From Streptomyces sp. BHT-5-2 (lineage in GTDB: Bacteria > Actinomycetota > Actinomycetes > Streptomycetales > Streptomycetaceae), in the NCBI RefSeq assembly GCF_019774615.1, contig NZ_CP081496.1, forward strand, positions 868,001-932,000: 64,000 bases of DNA. The letters run 5' to 3'. The position numbers and the translations under genes are program-made. Positions 1 through 8,185 of this stretch are shown one piece after another. Under the pieces are notes generated by a model. The model searched no databases. It had not been told where the DNA came from and saw only the letters and a list, made by a program, of their open reading frames with translations. The stretch's first letter is position 1. The number at the start of each line of letters is the position of its first letter.

Positions 1-331
1 GCGAGGGGCGCGGTGGGGCGTGGTGGGCGCGGGTGGGGGTGTCGTCGGGCGCCGGGGCGGGTGCGGGGTCGCCGAAGGACCGGTCGTCGGGCGGGTCGTC
101 CGCGGCGTCCGGTTCGAGCTCCTCGCCCGTCTCGTCGGCGGGGGCGTCCCCATGCTCCTTGTCGTAGCGGCGCTGCATGGCCGCGCGTCCGGACAGGAGG
201 CGGATGGCCGTGCTGAAGCGCTCGGTGGGACGGGCTTCGTTGAGCTCGTCCTGTCTACGGAGCCACATCGGCACCAAATAGGCGGCCCAGGCCCCGACGA
301 TGACTGCGTAGATGAGGCCGCTGCTTCTCAC
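1..331 (-). CDS. sepX: SepX/GlpR-type division membrane protein, N-terminal part
   Basis: Partial gene that runs off the left edge; about 110 N-terminal residues are present. The reading starts at a GTG and begins MRSSGLIYAVIVGAWAAYLV, a single N-terminal membrane segment followed by PMWLRRQDELNEARPTERFS. I recognise this start as the conserved N-terminus of SepX (GlpR), a Streptomyces membrane protein needed for hyphal cross-walls and sporulation septation. An in-frame TGA lies two codons upstream, which fixes the GTG start. The visible tail becomes acidic and Pro/Ala rich, as expected for the linker before the C-terminal part. It lies downstream of the moeA-moaC-mog-GNAT run on the same strand, with a 163-bp gap holding T-rich tracts, so it probably has its own promoter. 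Confidence 0.85.
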   Translation of the reverse strand, partial: MRSSGLIYAVIVGAWAAYLVPMWLRRQDELNEARPTERFSTAIRLLSGRAAMQRRYDKEHGDAPADETGEELEPDAADDPPDDRSFGDPAPAPAPDDTPTRAHHAPPRPS

Positions 332-494
332 AACTCACACGGTAGAGGGGTTTGCGTGGGGCCATCCGCCAATTGGGCCGGTGTGTCGCACGATCTGGCT
401 GATATCTCGAACTTTTTTTGTGATTGTTGCGATGGAGTTGTGGCGAATGGGGCACCGAGGACGGGGTAGCGACGGTGCAATTCGAACAGGTTTT

Positions 495-1118
495 TTATTT
501 GTGGGATGAGTCGGTGCGGTCGGATGCGCCGGGCCGCCGGCTCCGCCAGCGGTTGAGGAGCCCTTCGGGCACTTCCTCTGCGGTCAGCGCGAAAACCGCG
601 TGGTCGCGCCAGGCGCCGTCGATGTGGAGGTAGCGCGGGCGGATGCCTTCCTCGCGGAAGCCGAGTTTCTCCACCACGCGACGGCTGGGGGTGTTTTCCG
701 GCCGAATGCAGACCTCGATGCGGTGCAGTCCGACGGTGTGGAAACAGTGGTCGACGGCGAGCGCCACCGCGGTGGGCATGACGCCCCGCCCGGCGACTTC
801 CCGGTCGACCCAGTAACCGATATGGCCCGAGCACATCGAGCCCCAGGTGATACCCGCGACGGTGAGCTGCCCGACCAGCCGGCCGCGGTATTCGACGACG
901 AACGGCAGCATCCGGCCCGCGTGCGCCTCGGCCCGCAGATGCCGGACCATCTGCCGGAAGGTGGGGCGGTGCGGCACCGGGAGACCGGGCGGGGCCGGCG
1001 GGACGGTCGCCTCCCAAGGGCGCAGCCAGTCGCGGTTGCGGCGGTTGACCTCGCGCCAGGGGCGCTGGTCGCGCAGCCTTATGGGGCGGAGGGAGATCTC
1101 TCCGTCCGTCAGGACCAC
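495..1118 (-). CDS. GNAT acetyltransferase, RimJ/RimL-like
   Basis: 207-residue protein of the GNAT fold, RimJ/RimL subgroup (acetyl-CoA-dependent N-acetylation, often of protein N-termini). Visible marks are the opening beta strand ISLRPIRLRDQRPW, the central strand IGYWVDREVAGRGVMPTAVA, which is the Q/RxxGxG/A acetyl-CoA loop in a relaxed form, and the C-terminal ENTPSRRVVEKLGFREEG typical of RimJ-like enzymes. It starts (GTG) 14 bp after the mog stop, so it is very likely the last gene of the molybdenum cofactor run, although no role in cofactor synthesis is implied. The actual substrate cannot be told from sequence. Confidence 0.85.
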   Translation of the reverse strand: MVLTDGEISLRPIRLRDQRPWREVNRRNRDWLRPWEATVPPAPPGLPVPHRPTFRQMVRHLRAEAHAGRMLPFVVEYRGRLVGQLTVAGITWGSMCSGHIGYWVDREVAGRGVMPTAVALAVDHCFHTVGLHRIEVCIRPENTPSRRVVEKLGFREEGIRPRYLHIDGAWRDHAVFALTAEEVPEGLLNRWRSRRPGASDRTDSSHK

Positions 1119-1132
1119 CGGCCAGGGCGTGT

Positions 1133-1633
1133 TCAGCTGGGGCTCCCGGAAGGTCTGGGGTGGTCGCCGCCGCGGATCTGGTCGACGGCGTGCGGGAGGA
1201 GTTCGGCGAGGACGGCCAGACCGTCGCGCACCCCACCGGTCGAGCCGGGGAGGTTGACGATCAGGGTGCGGCCGGCGACGCCCGCCAGGCCACGGGAGAG
1301 GGCGGCGGTGGGGACCTTGGCGCGGCCCGCGGCGCGGATCGCCTCGGGGATGCCGGGGACCTCGTAGTCCAGGACCCGGCCGGTGGCCTCGGGGGTGCGG
1401 TCGGTGGGCGAGATGCCGGTGCCGCCGGTGGTCAGCACCACGTCGTAGCCGGCGGCGACGGCCGCGCGCAGGGCGGCCTCGACGGGGTCGCCGTCGGGGA
1501 CCACCCGGGGGCCGTCGACGGCGAAGCCCGCGGCCCTCAGGCCCTCGGCGAGAAGCGGGCCGCCCCTGTCCTCGTAGACGCCGGCGGCGGCGCGGTTGGA
1601 GGCGGTGACGACCAGGGCGCGGGCGGGGCTCAC
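1133..1633 (-). CDS. mog: MogA/MoaB-type molybdopterin biosynthesis protein
   Basis: 166-residue MoCF_biosynth protein. In molybdenum cofactor synthesis this family adenylylates molybdopterin before metal insertion by MoeA. The molybdopterin-binding loop [18 protein letters not shown] is at about residues 70-87, followed by a conserved IVNLPGS near residue 140. It begins with GTG at 1633, overlapping the moaC stop by four bases (GTGA), which indicates translational coupling. A longer in-frame reading is possible upstream but lies inside moaC. C-terminal ten residues are Pro/Ser/Gly rich and variable. Confidence 0.9.
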   Translation of the reverse strand: MSPARALVVTASNRAAAGVYEDRGGPLLAEGLRAAGFAVDGPRVVPDGDPVEAALRAAVAAGYDVVLTTGGTGISPTDRTPEATGRVLDYEVPGIPEAIRAAGRAKVPTAALSRGLAGVAGRTLIVNLPGSTGGVRDGLAVLAELLPHAVDQIRGGDHPRPSGSPS

Positions 1634-2112
1634 GGCCGGCTCCAGTCGCCGGACTTGCCGCCGGTCTTCTCCTCGACGCGGATGTCGGAGATGACCGCGG
1701 CCTTGTCGACGGCCTTGACCATGTCGACGACGGTGAGCGCGGCGACCGAGACGGCGGTCAGGGCCTCCATCTCGACGCCGGTGCGGTCGGTGGTCCGGAC
1801 GGTGGCGGTGATCTCGACGGCCTCGTCGGTGACGGAGAGGTCCACCTTCACCCCGGAGACGGCCAGCGGGTGGCACAGCGGGACGAGGTCCGGGGTGCGC
1901 TTGGCGCCCATGATGCCGGCGATACGGGCGGTGGCCAGGGCGTCGCCCTTGGGGACGCCCTCGCCGCGCAGCAGCTCGACGACGCGCGGTGCGACCAGGA
2001 CGCGGCCGCTGGCACGGGCGGTCCGGGCGGTGACGTCCTTGCCCGAGACATCGACCATGCGGGCCGCGCCGGCCGCGTCGACATGGGTGAGGTGTTGCTG
2101 GCCGCTGCTCAT
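1630..2112 (-). CDS. moaC: cyclic pyranopterin monophosphate synthase MoaC
   Basis: 160-residue enzyme that converts the MoaA product to cyclic pyranopterin monophosphate, the first stable molybdopterin precursor. Signature segments are [14 protein letters not shown] near the N-terminus, [20 protein letters not shown] (active-site LCHPL) mid-protein, [18 protein letters not shown], and [10 protein letters not shown] near the C-terminus. Start taken at ATG 2112, preceded by GGGAGAACG; an upstream in-frame start at 2175 would add 21 unconserved residues. It overlaps mog by four bases and follows moeA by about 100 bp. No moaA, moaD or moaE is in the window, so the pathway is split. Confidence 0.93.
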   Translation of the reverse strand: MSSGQQHLTHVDAAGAARMVDVSGKDVTARTARASGRVLVAPRVVELLRGEGVPKGDALATARIAGIMGAKRTPDLVPLCHPLAVSGVKVDLSVTDEAVEITATVRTTDRTGVEMEALTAVSVAALTVVDMVKAVDKAAVISDIRVEEKTGGKSGDWSRP

Positions 2113-2214
2113 CGTTCTCCCGGTCCATACTGCCGCCTGTGGGACGACACCGTACCCCCGGTCGGCGCAGCGCACCCGATGCGGGCGGTGCGCTGCCGGT
2201 GCTCCCGGCGGACG

Positions 2215-3537
2215 TCAGCAGGGGCCGAGCGGGATGACCTCGACGGTGGCGTCGGCGGGGACCTCGGTGGTGTCCTCGGGGACGACGATCAGGGCGTCGG
2301 CGTGGGCCATGGCCCGGATGAGGTGGGAACCGCTGCCGCCGACGGGGGTGACCGTGCCGGCGACCGGGTCGTGGGTGCCGCGGAGGAACTGCCGCTTGCC
2401 GCGGGGCGAGGAGCCGAGCGCTTCGGTGACGCGGGCGCGGACGGTGCGGCGGTGCACCTCGGGGTGGCCCATGAGCGTGCGGATGGCGGGGCGGACGAAG
2501 AGCTCGAAGGAGACGTAGGAGCTGACCGGATTGCCGGGCAGGGCGAGCAGCGGGATGCGGTCCGGGCCGATCAGGCCGAAGCCCTGGGGCTTGCCGGGCT
2601 GCATGGCGAGCCTGCGGAACTCGACCCGGCCCTCGTCGGCGGCGAGCCCGGCGAGGGTCTCCTTGACGACGTCGTACGCGCCGACGCTGACACCGCCGCT
2701 GGTGACGAGGACGTCGGCGCGGGGGTACTGGTCCTCCAGGGCGGCGCGGAGGGTCTCCGCGTCGTCGGCGACGGCGCCGACGCGGTAGGCGAGCGCGCCG
2801 GCCGCGCGGGCGGCGGCGGTGAGCTGGAAGCTGTTGGAGTCGTGGATCTGGCCGGGGCCCAACGGCTCGCCGGGCGGGACGAGTTCGCTGCCGGTCGAGA
2901 GCACCACGACCCGGGGGCGGCGGCGGACGGCGACGGTGTCCAGGCCGAGGGCGGCGAGCAGGCCGAGCTGGGTGGGGCCGAGGACGGTGCCGGCGGGCAG
3001 CGCCGGCTCGCCGGCCCGGGCGTCGCTGCCGGCGCGGCGGACATGGGCGCCGGCGGCGGCCGGGCGGTGCACCCGGACCTCGCCGCCGGCGTCCTGCGGG
3101 GCGGCGCTGTGGGCACGCATGGTGGCGGCCGGTCCCCGGCCGGTGCCGCCGTCGGTCCACTCGACGGGGACCACCGCGTCGGCGCCGGGCGGCAGCGGGG
3201 CGCCGGTCATGATGCGCGCGGCCTGTCCGGGGCCGACGGTGGGCAGCTCGGCGCTGCCGGCGGCGACGTCGCCGAGGACGGCGAGGGTGGCCGGGGCGTC
3301 CTCGGCGGCGTCCGCGACGTCGGCGGCACGGACCGCGTAGCCGTCCATGGAGCTGTTGTCGAACGGTGGCAGCGGCAGCGGGACGGTGAGGTCCTCGGCG
3401 AGGACGCAGCCCTGGGCGTCGAGGAGTTGCCGGGTGACCGGGGCCGGGGGGCGGAGCCGGGCGAGGATGTCGTCGAGGTGTTCGGCCACCGACCAGACGT
3501 GGTCAGGGTGGGAGGTCCGGTCGGTGGAGCCGTTCAA
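2215..3537 (-). CDS. moeA: molybdopterin molybdenumtransferase MoeA
   Basis: 440-residue MoeA, which inserts molybdate into adenylylated molybdopterin. Domains in order: the MoeA N-terminal region with PLPPFDNSSMDGYAVR (about 50-65), the MPT-binding MoCF domain with VLVTSGGVSVGAYDVVKE, ALPGNPVSSYVSFELFV, and a C-terminal beta domain ending in VEVIPLGPC. Start is uncertain. A TTG at 3537 has GGAG about ten bases upstream (inside the galU 3' end) and gives a start 20 residues ahead of the conserved VWSVAEHL segment. It begins four bases after the galU stop on the same strand, so the two are co-transcribed. Confidence 0.92.
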   Translation of the reverse strand: MNGSTDRTSHPDHVWSVAEHLDDILARLRPPAPVTRQLLDAQGCVLAEDLTVPLPLPPFDNSSMDGYAVRAADVADAAEDAPATLAVLGDVAAGSAELPTVGPGQAARIMTGAPLPPGADAVVPVEWTDGGTGRGPAATMRAHSAAPQDAGGEVRVHRPAAAGAHVRRAGSDARAGEPALPAGTVLGPTQLGLLAALGLDTVAVRRRPRVVVLSTGSELVPPGEPLGPGQIHDSNSFQLTAAARAAGALAYRVGAVADDAETLRAALEDQYPRADVLVTSGGVSVGAYDVVKETLAGLAADEGRVEFRRLAMQPGKPQGFGLIGPDRIPLLALPGNPVSSYVSFELFVRPAIRTLMGHPEVHRRTVRARVTEALGSSPRGKRQFLRGTHDPVAGTVTPVGGSGSHLIRAMAHADALIVVPEDTTEVPADATVEVIPLGPC

Positions 3538-3541
3538 CGTC

Positions 3542-4444
3542 CTACATCTCCTCGGTGACGTAACTGCGCAGCCAGGCCCGGAAGTCGGGGCCCAGGTCCT
3601 CACGTTCGCATGCCAGTCTGACAATGGCACGCAGATAGTCTCCGCGGTCCCCGGTGTCATAGCGGCGGCCCTTGAAGACCACGCCGTGCACCGGCCCGCC
3701 CAGCTCGGGGTGGGCGGCCAGCACCTGCAGGGCGTCGGTGAGCTGGATCTCGCCGCCGCGGCCGGGGTCGGTCTTGCGCAGCACCTCGAAGACGGCCGGG
3801 TCGAGGATGTAGCGGCCGATGATGGCGAGATTGCTGGGCGCCTCGGCCTGTTCGGGCTTCTCGACCAGGTCGGAGACGGTGACCACGTCGTCGTCGGCGG
3901 TGGGGTCGGCGGCCGCGCAGCCGTAGAGGTGGATGTTGGCGGGGTCGACCTCCATGAGGGCGACGACCGAGCCGCCGTGCTCCTCGCGGACCTCTATCAT
4001 CCGGCGCAGCAGGGGGTCGCGGGGGTCGATGAGGTCGTCGCCCAGGAGGACCGCGAAGGGCTGGTCGCCCACGTGCGGCGCGGCGCACAGCACGGCGTGG
4101 CCCAGGCCCTTGGGGTTGCCCTGGCGGACGTAGTGGATGGTCGCCAGGTCGCTGGACTCCTGGACCTTGGCGAGCCGGGATTCGTCACCCTTGCGGTGCA
4201 GGGCCTCTTCGAGTTCGTAGTTGCGATCGAAGTGGTCTTCCAGGGGGCGCTTGTTGCGCCCGGTCACCATGAGGACGTCGGTGAGTCCGGCCGCCGCCGC
4301 CTCCTCCACCACGTACTGGATGGCGGGCTTGTCGACGACCGGCAGCATTTCCTTGGGCGTCGCCTTGGTCGCCGGCAGGAACCGCGTGCCGAGCCCTGCT
4401 GCCGGGATGACAGCCTTGCTGATCCGTGCATGCGATGGGGTCAT
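3542..4444 (-). CDS. galU: UTP--glucose-1-phosphate uridylyltransferase GalU
   Basis: 300-residue nucleotidyltransferase that makes UDP-glucose from glucose 1-phosphate and UTP. The N-terminal signature AVIPAAGLGTRFLPATKATP contains the GxGTR nucleotide loop and is followed directly by KEMLPVVDKPAIQYVVEEA. FAVLLGDDLID carries the metal-binding Asp, and LVEKP is in the second half. ATG at 4444 is chosen because family members begin a few residues before KAVIPAAG; a GTG nine bases upstream is the alternative. First gene of the minus-strand run galU-moeA-moaC-mog-GNAT and divergent from the cyclo-ligase gene. UDP-glucose supply and molybdenum cofactor synthesis share only position here. Confidence 0.95.
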   Translation of the reverse strand: MTPSHARISKAVIPAAGLGTRFLPATKATPKEMLPVVDKPAIQYVVEEAAAAGLTDVLMVTGRNKRPLEDHFDRNYELEEALHRKGDESRLAKVQESSDLATIHYVRQGNPKGLGHAVLCAAPHVGDQPFAVLLGDDLIDPRDPLLRRMIEVREEHGGSVVALMEVDPANIHLYGCAAADPTADDDVVTVSDLVEKPEQAEAPSNLAIIGRYILDPAVFEVLRKTDPGRGGEIQLTDALQVLAAHPELGGPVHGVVFKGRRYDTGDRGDYLRAIVRLACEREDLGPDFRAWLRSYVTEEM

Positions 4445-4524
4445 GCGCGACACCCTAACCGGCCCGGAAGGGCCGATGATGAGCGTCCGGTTAAGAGATC
4501 ATGAGAGCCCGAGCGAGGCCCACG

Positions 4525-5154
4525 ATGAGCGTTGAGCACGAGGAAAAGCGCAGGTTGCGGCGGGATCTCGGGGAGGTGAGGAGGGGGTTGCCGGCCGAGG
4601 TCGTCGCGGCCCGGGGGACGGCGCTGGCCCGCCGGGTGCGGGAGCTGGACGAGCTGCGGACGGCTCCCGTGACGGGCACCGGGAACGCCGAGGTCGGCGC
4701 GCCGACCGTGGCCGCGTATGTCTCGATCGGCGGCGAGCCGGACACCCGGGCGCTGATCGACACGCTGCGGGCGGCCGGGGTGCGGGTGCTGCTGCCGGTG
4801 CTGCTGCCGGACAACGACCTGGACTGGGCGGTATACGAAGGCCCCGAGCACCTGGTCGCGGCGGGCTGGGGGCTGCGGGAGCCGGACGGGCCGCGGCTGA
4901 CGCCGGAGGCCGTCGCACAGGCGGACGTGGTGCTGCTGCCGGGGCTGGCGGTGGACCGGACGGGACTGCGGCTGGGCCGCGGCGGCGGCTCGTACGACCG
5001 GGTGCTGGCACGGCTGGAGCGGTCCGCGCGGCCCACGTCGCTGGTGGTGCTGCTCTACGACCACGAGGTGCTGGAGCAGGTGCCGGCCGAGCCGCACGAC
5101 CGCCGGGTGCATGCCGCGGTGACGCCGTCGGGGGTGCATCGCTTCCGTCGCTGA
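4525..5154 (+). CDS. 5-formyltetrahydrofolate cyclo-ligase
   Basis: About 209 residues. The enzyme converts 5-formyl-THF to 5,10-methenyl-THF with ATP, returning stored folate to one-carbon metabolism. The N-terminal basic helix EEKRRLRRDL, the central VAAYVSIGGEPDTRALI and the phosphate/folate loop RLGRGGGSYDRVLARL are the family marks; the usual GRGGGYYD appears here as GRGGGSYD. ATG 4525 fits the family N-terminus; an ATG at 4501 in frame would add eight residues. Divergent from galU with about 80 bp between them, and followed by a parS site and a strong hairpin. Confidence 0.9.
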   Translation: MSVEHEEKRRLRRDLGEVRRGLPAEVVAARGTALARRVRELDELRTAPVTGTGNAEVGAPTVAAYVSIGGEPDTRALIDTLRAAGVRVLLPVLLPDNDLDWAVYEGPEHLVAAGWGLREPDGPRLTPEAVAQADVVLLPGLAVDRTGLRLGRGGGSYDRVLARLERSARPTSLVVLLYDHEVLEQVPAEPHDRRVHAAVTPSGVHRFRR

Positions 5155-5178
5155 CCGCCCCACCGGAATTGGCCGGAT

Positions 5179-5192
5179 GTTTCACGTGAAAC
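5179..5192. other. parS centromere-like ParB site
   Basis: Perfect 14-bp palindrome GTTTCACGTGAAAC, the parS sequence bound by ParB in Streptomyces. It sits in the 96-bp space between two convergent genes, directly beside a 16-bp-stem terminator hairpin, so it is outside coding DNA and not under selection for protein. Known biology: streptomycete parS sites cluster around oriC, which suggests the window belongs to the central chromosome core. No second perfect copy was seen in the window. Confidence 0.85.
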
Positions 5193-5193
5193 G

Positions 5194-5231
5194 GCGTCGG
5201 GCGGGCCGGTGGAGTCCGGCCCGCCCGACGC
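5194..5231. terminator. bidirectional hairpin terminator
   Basis: Perfect 16-bp inverted repeat (arms 5194-5209 and 5216-5231) with a 6-nt loop and no U-tract, placed between the convergent cyclo-ligase and penicillin-acylase genes. GC-rich stems without U-runs commonly serve as terminators in Streptomyces. Confidence 0.75.
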
Positions 5232-5250
5232 GGTGAGGTGTCCGCCGCCG

Positions 5251-7998
5251 TCACGGCGACAGGGTCAGGGTGTCCTTCCCGGCCTTCTTCACGGCGTCCT
5301 CGCTGAACGCCCAGGGCAGCAGTTCGCCCTTGGCCCACTTGTCGGTCTGGTCGTAGTAGTGGGCGTGGTAGGCGTGCCCGGAGGCGCCGGTGAGGTTGAT
5401 CCAGCGGGACTTGTCGAGGTCGGCGAGGTTGACCACCATCCGCATGGACGGGACCCAGGTGACCTGGTAGCCGCCGGAGGCGTTCCAGCCGGTGGCGTCG
5501 ACCGCGGCCTCACCGCCGCCGAGGTTCCAGGGGCCACGGTTGAGCAGGTCCTGGAGGAAGCCCGGCCCGTCCTTGCCGAGGGTCTGGTTCTTGAGGTCCA
5601 TCTGGTGCAGACGGCCCCAGGTCCAGTTGTCGATGTTCTTGCCGAGCTTGGAGGTCAGCTCGTAGCGGGCGTCCTTCATGGCCTGGGCGAGCAGCTCGTC
5701 GCGGTTCTTCAGGCCGGGGTGGCCGGGCCGGTCGTCGGTCTTCCACCAGGCGTTGTTCGGGTCGTCGAGGATGTTCCGGACGACCTCGTACCAGCGGTCG
5801 CCGCCGTCGGGCTGGGCGGTGTCGCCGTCCCGCTCGCCGCACTCGCGGACCAGCTTGTTCTGGGTGTCGGCCGGGCCGGTGTCGCCGGCCGGGCGGACGT
5901 AGAGGCACTGGCCCTTGACGCGCAGCTCCTTGGGCATCTTGTTGCCGAAGGCGAGCTTGAGGGTGTTGCGCCAGACGGCGTTGAAGTAGGCGGCCGCGGC
6001 GGAGTCGGGCTCCTGGGTGAAGTCCCAGCCGTTGAGCAGCTGCTGGGCGTCGCGGACGTACTTGTCCTTGATGTCGATCTTCGTCAGGTAGGGCGTGAGC
6101 AGCCGGGCGATCTCGCTGCTGTTGTCCTTCTGGAAGGTCTGCATGTCGTCGGTGGAGACCTTGCCGCCGTCCTTGATCTTGGACTCGATCAGGTCGTTGA
6201 TCCGCTGGCTGCGGGCGCCGTAGCCCCAGTCCTTGGTGATCACGTACGGGTACTTCTCGTCGACGACGGCCTGGTTGGCGGTGACGATGAAGCCGCGCTT
6301 GGGGTTGTACTCGTACGGCAGGGCGCTCTGCGGGATGAAGCCCTTCCACTGGTAGGCGGGGTCCCAGCCGGGCGCCGGGAAGGTGCCGTCGCCCTTGCCG
6401 CGGATCGGGATGGCGCCGGGGGCCTGGTAGCCGATGTTGCCCTTGGTGTCGGCGTAGACGAGGTTCTGCGAGGGGACCTCGAAGTCGGCCGCGGCCTTGC
6501 GGAAGCCGGTCCAGTCCTTGGCGCGGTTGAGCTCGAAGACGCCGTCCATGGACTTGCCGGGGGTCAGCGCGGTCCAGCGCAGGGAGACCGCGTAGCCGTC
6601 GCCGCGGTCGGGGGAGCCGTCGGCGACGGGGGCGTCCTTGCCGACGTTGGTCAGTTCGTCGTCGCGGTCGGAGACGATCGGGCCGTTGTTGGTGGACCGG
6701 ACGGTGATCTTGCGGCTCTCGCCGCCGGCGACCTTGATGGTCTCCTGGCGGGTGAGGAAGGGGCGCTGCCGGCCGTCGTAGAGGTAGCCGTCGGCGCTGA
6801 TCTTCTCCAGGTAGAGGTCGGTGACGTCGGCGCCCAGGTTGGTCATGCCCCAGGAGATGTTCTGGTTGTGGCCGATGACGACGCCGGGCATCCCGGAGAA
6901 GGTGAAGCCGGCCACGTCGTAGTTGCACTTGGGGCCGGTGGTGCGGCAGTGCAGGCCCATCTGGTACCAGAGCGAGGGCATCTGCGGCGCCAGGTGCGGG
7001 TCGTTGGCGAGCAGCGGCTTGCCGGTGGTGGTGTGCTCACCGGAGACGACCCAGGAGTTGGAGCCGATGCCGTTGCCGTTGGGGCCGAGCAGCGCCGGGA
7101 CCTGCTCCAGGGTGGTGGACAGCGAGGAGAGCTGCTTCTGGAGGCCGCCGGCGGCGGTGCGCGCGGTGCGGTTGCCGGTACCCGTGCCGGTGCCGGTGCC
7201 GGCGCCCGTACCGGTGGAGCCGCCGGCCTTGGGGTCGAACTCCTTGGTGGCCGGGTCGACGCCGCCCCCGTCGACGATCGGCCGGTTCCGCTGGTACGGG
7301 TACTGCGGGTACAGCTGGGCGATCTGCTGCGGGGTGAACCGGCTCGTCATCAGGGCCCGGTCGATCTCGTCCTTCATGTTGCCGCGCAGGTCCCAGGCCA
7401 TCGCCTTGAGCCAGGCGACCGAGTCGACCGAGGTCCAGGGCTCGGGCTTGTAGTCGTTGGTGAAGCCGAGCGCGGCGTATTCCAGGGAGAGCGCGGAGCC
7501 CTGGTGGTCCTTGAGGTAGGCGTTGACACCGGCGGAGTACGCCTGGAGGTACTTCTTCGTGGACGGCGAGAGCTTGGTGTCGTATTCCTTCTGCGCGACC
7601 TCGTGCCATCCCAGGGTGCGCAGGAACTCGTCGGTCCTGACCTGGCCCTTGCCGAACATCTCGGAGAGCCGGCCGGCCGTCATGTGGCGGCGGACGTCCA
7701 TCTCCCAGAAGCGGTCCTGGGCCTGGACGTAGCCCTGCGCGCGGAAGAGGTCCTCGTCGGTGTCGGCGTAGATCTGGGGGATGCCGTTGCCGTCACGGAT
7801 GACGTCCACCGGGTCGGTCAGGCCCGGGAGTTTGAGCGATCCCGTGGTCTCCGGGAAGGAGGCGCGGACGGTGCTGACACCCCAGTACGCGCCGAAGCCG
7901 ATGCCCGCCACGAGCAGCAGCACGACCGTGAGCGCTACGAGGCGGCCGCGCCGCCCTTTCTTCTTTTTGGGGGCTGGACCGGTCTTGTTGGCGGGCAT
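5251..7998 (-). CDS. penicillin acylase family protein, membrane anchored
   Basis: 915-residue Ntn-hydrolase of the penicillin/acyl-homoserine-lactone acylase family (S45), which cleaves amide bonds after autoproteolysis. Order: basic lysine-rich start, one membrane segment at about 20-42 (VALTVVLLLVAGIGFGAYWG), alpha part with GNGIPQIYADTDEDLFRAQG, a Gly/Thr-rich spacer (GTGAGTGTGTGTG) near 265-280, then the predicted cleavage site IG|SNSWVVSG with nucleophile Ser313. LLANDPHL and GHNQNISWGMTNLGAD follow in the beta part. Start ATG 7998 has GAAGGACAG upstream. The N-terminal anchor suggests the enzyme works outside the cytoplasm. Substrate unknown; lactone, beta-lactam or peptide amides are all possible. 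Confidence 0.9.
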   Translation of the reverse strand: MPANKTGPAPKKKKGRRGRLVALTVVLLLVAGIGFGAYWGVSTVRASFPETTGSLKLPGLTDPVDVIRDGNGIPQIYADTDEDLFRAQGYVQAQDRFWEMDVRRHMTAGRLSEMFGKGQVRTDEFLRTLGWHEVAQKEYDTKLSPSTKKYLQAYSAGVNAYLKDHQGSALSLEYAALGFTNDYKPEPWTSVDSVAWLKAMAWDLRGNMKDEIDRALMTSRFTPQQIAQLYPQYPYQRNRPIVDGGGVDPATKEFDPKAGGSTGTGAGTGTGTGTGNRTARTAAGGLQKQLSSLSTTLEQVPALLGPNGNGIGSNSWVVSGEHTTTGKPLLANDPHLAPQMPSLWYQMGLHCRTTGPKCNYDVAGFTFSGMPGVVIGHNQNISWGMTNLGADVTDLYLEKISADGYLYDGRQRPFLTRQETIKVAGGESRKITVRSTNNGPIVSDRDDELTNVGKDAPVADGSPDRGDGYAVSLRWTALTPGKSMDGVFELNRAKDWTGFRKAAADFEVPSQNLVYADTKGNIGYQAPGAIPIRGKGDGTFPAPGWDPAYQWKGFIPQSALPYEYNPKRGFIVTANQAVVDEKYPYVITKDWGYGARSQRINDLIESKIKDGGKVSTDDMQTFQKDNSSEIARLLTPYLTKIDIKDKYVRDAQQLLNGWDFTQEPDSAAAAYFNAVWRNTLKLAFGNKMPKELRVKGQCLYVRPAGDTGPADTQNKLVRECGERDGDTAQPDGGDRWYEVVRNILDDPNNAWWKTDDRPGHPGLKNRDELLAQAMKDARYELTSKLGKNIDNWTWGRLHQMDLKNQTLGKDGPGFLQDLLNRGPWNLGGGEAAVDATGWNASGGYQVTWVPSMRMVVNLADLDKSRWINLTGASGHAYHAHYYDQTDKWAKGELLPWAFSEDAVKKAGKDTLTLSP

Positions 7999-8111
7999 CT
8001 CTGTCCTTCGAGGGGCAGGGTGGGAGTGCTGGAGCAACCATAGGCGCACCGGTTTGGCGACCCCTACGCGGAGTCACCGGCGGGCACATCAAACTTTCAA
8101 GCAATGGTAAA

Positions 8112-8138
8112 TTGTTAGGGTCAGTAACTAGATAGGGT
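8112..8138 (+). promoter_or_regulatory. AT-rich promoter candidate before the antiporter
   Basis: The 8050-8185 gap is unusually AT-rich for this genome. TTGTTA (8112-8117) and TAGGGT (8133-8138) are separated by 15 bp, shorter than the ideal spacing, so this is only a candidate. The gap lies between divergent genes. Confidence 0.3.
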
Positions 8139-8185
8139 AAGGACAAGCGGCTCAGCCCCACCAAGGCGCGAGGAAGGATCAGCTC

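Noticed and set aside
1133..3160. A single 675-codon minus-strand frame spanning mog, moaC and moeA
   Set aside because: Only its last 166 codons (mog) resemble a protein family; the rest is out of frame with the real moaC and moeA.
5209..8043. Long open frame on the plus strand opposite the penicillin-acylase gene
   Set aside because: Translation is Val/Gly/Ala-rich with no family resemblance and no ribosome site; it is the usual GC-rich antisense shadow of a real gene.
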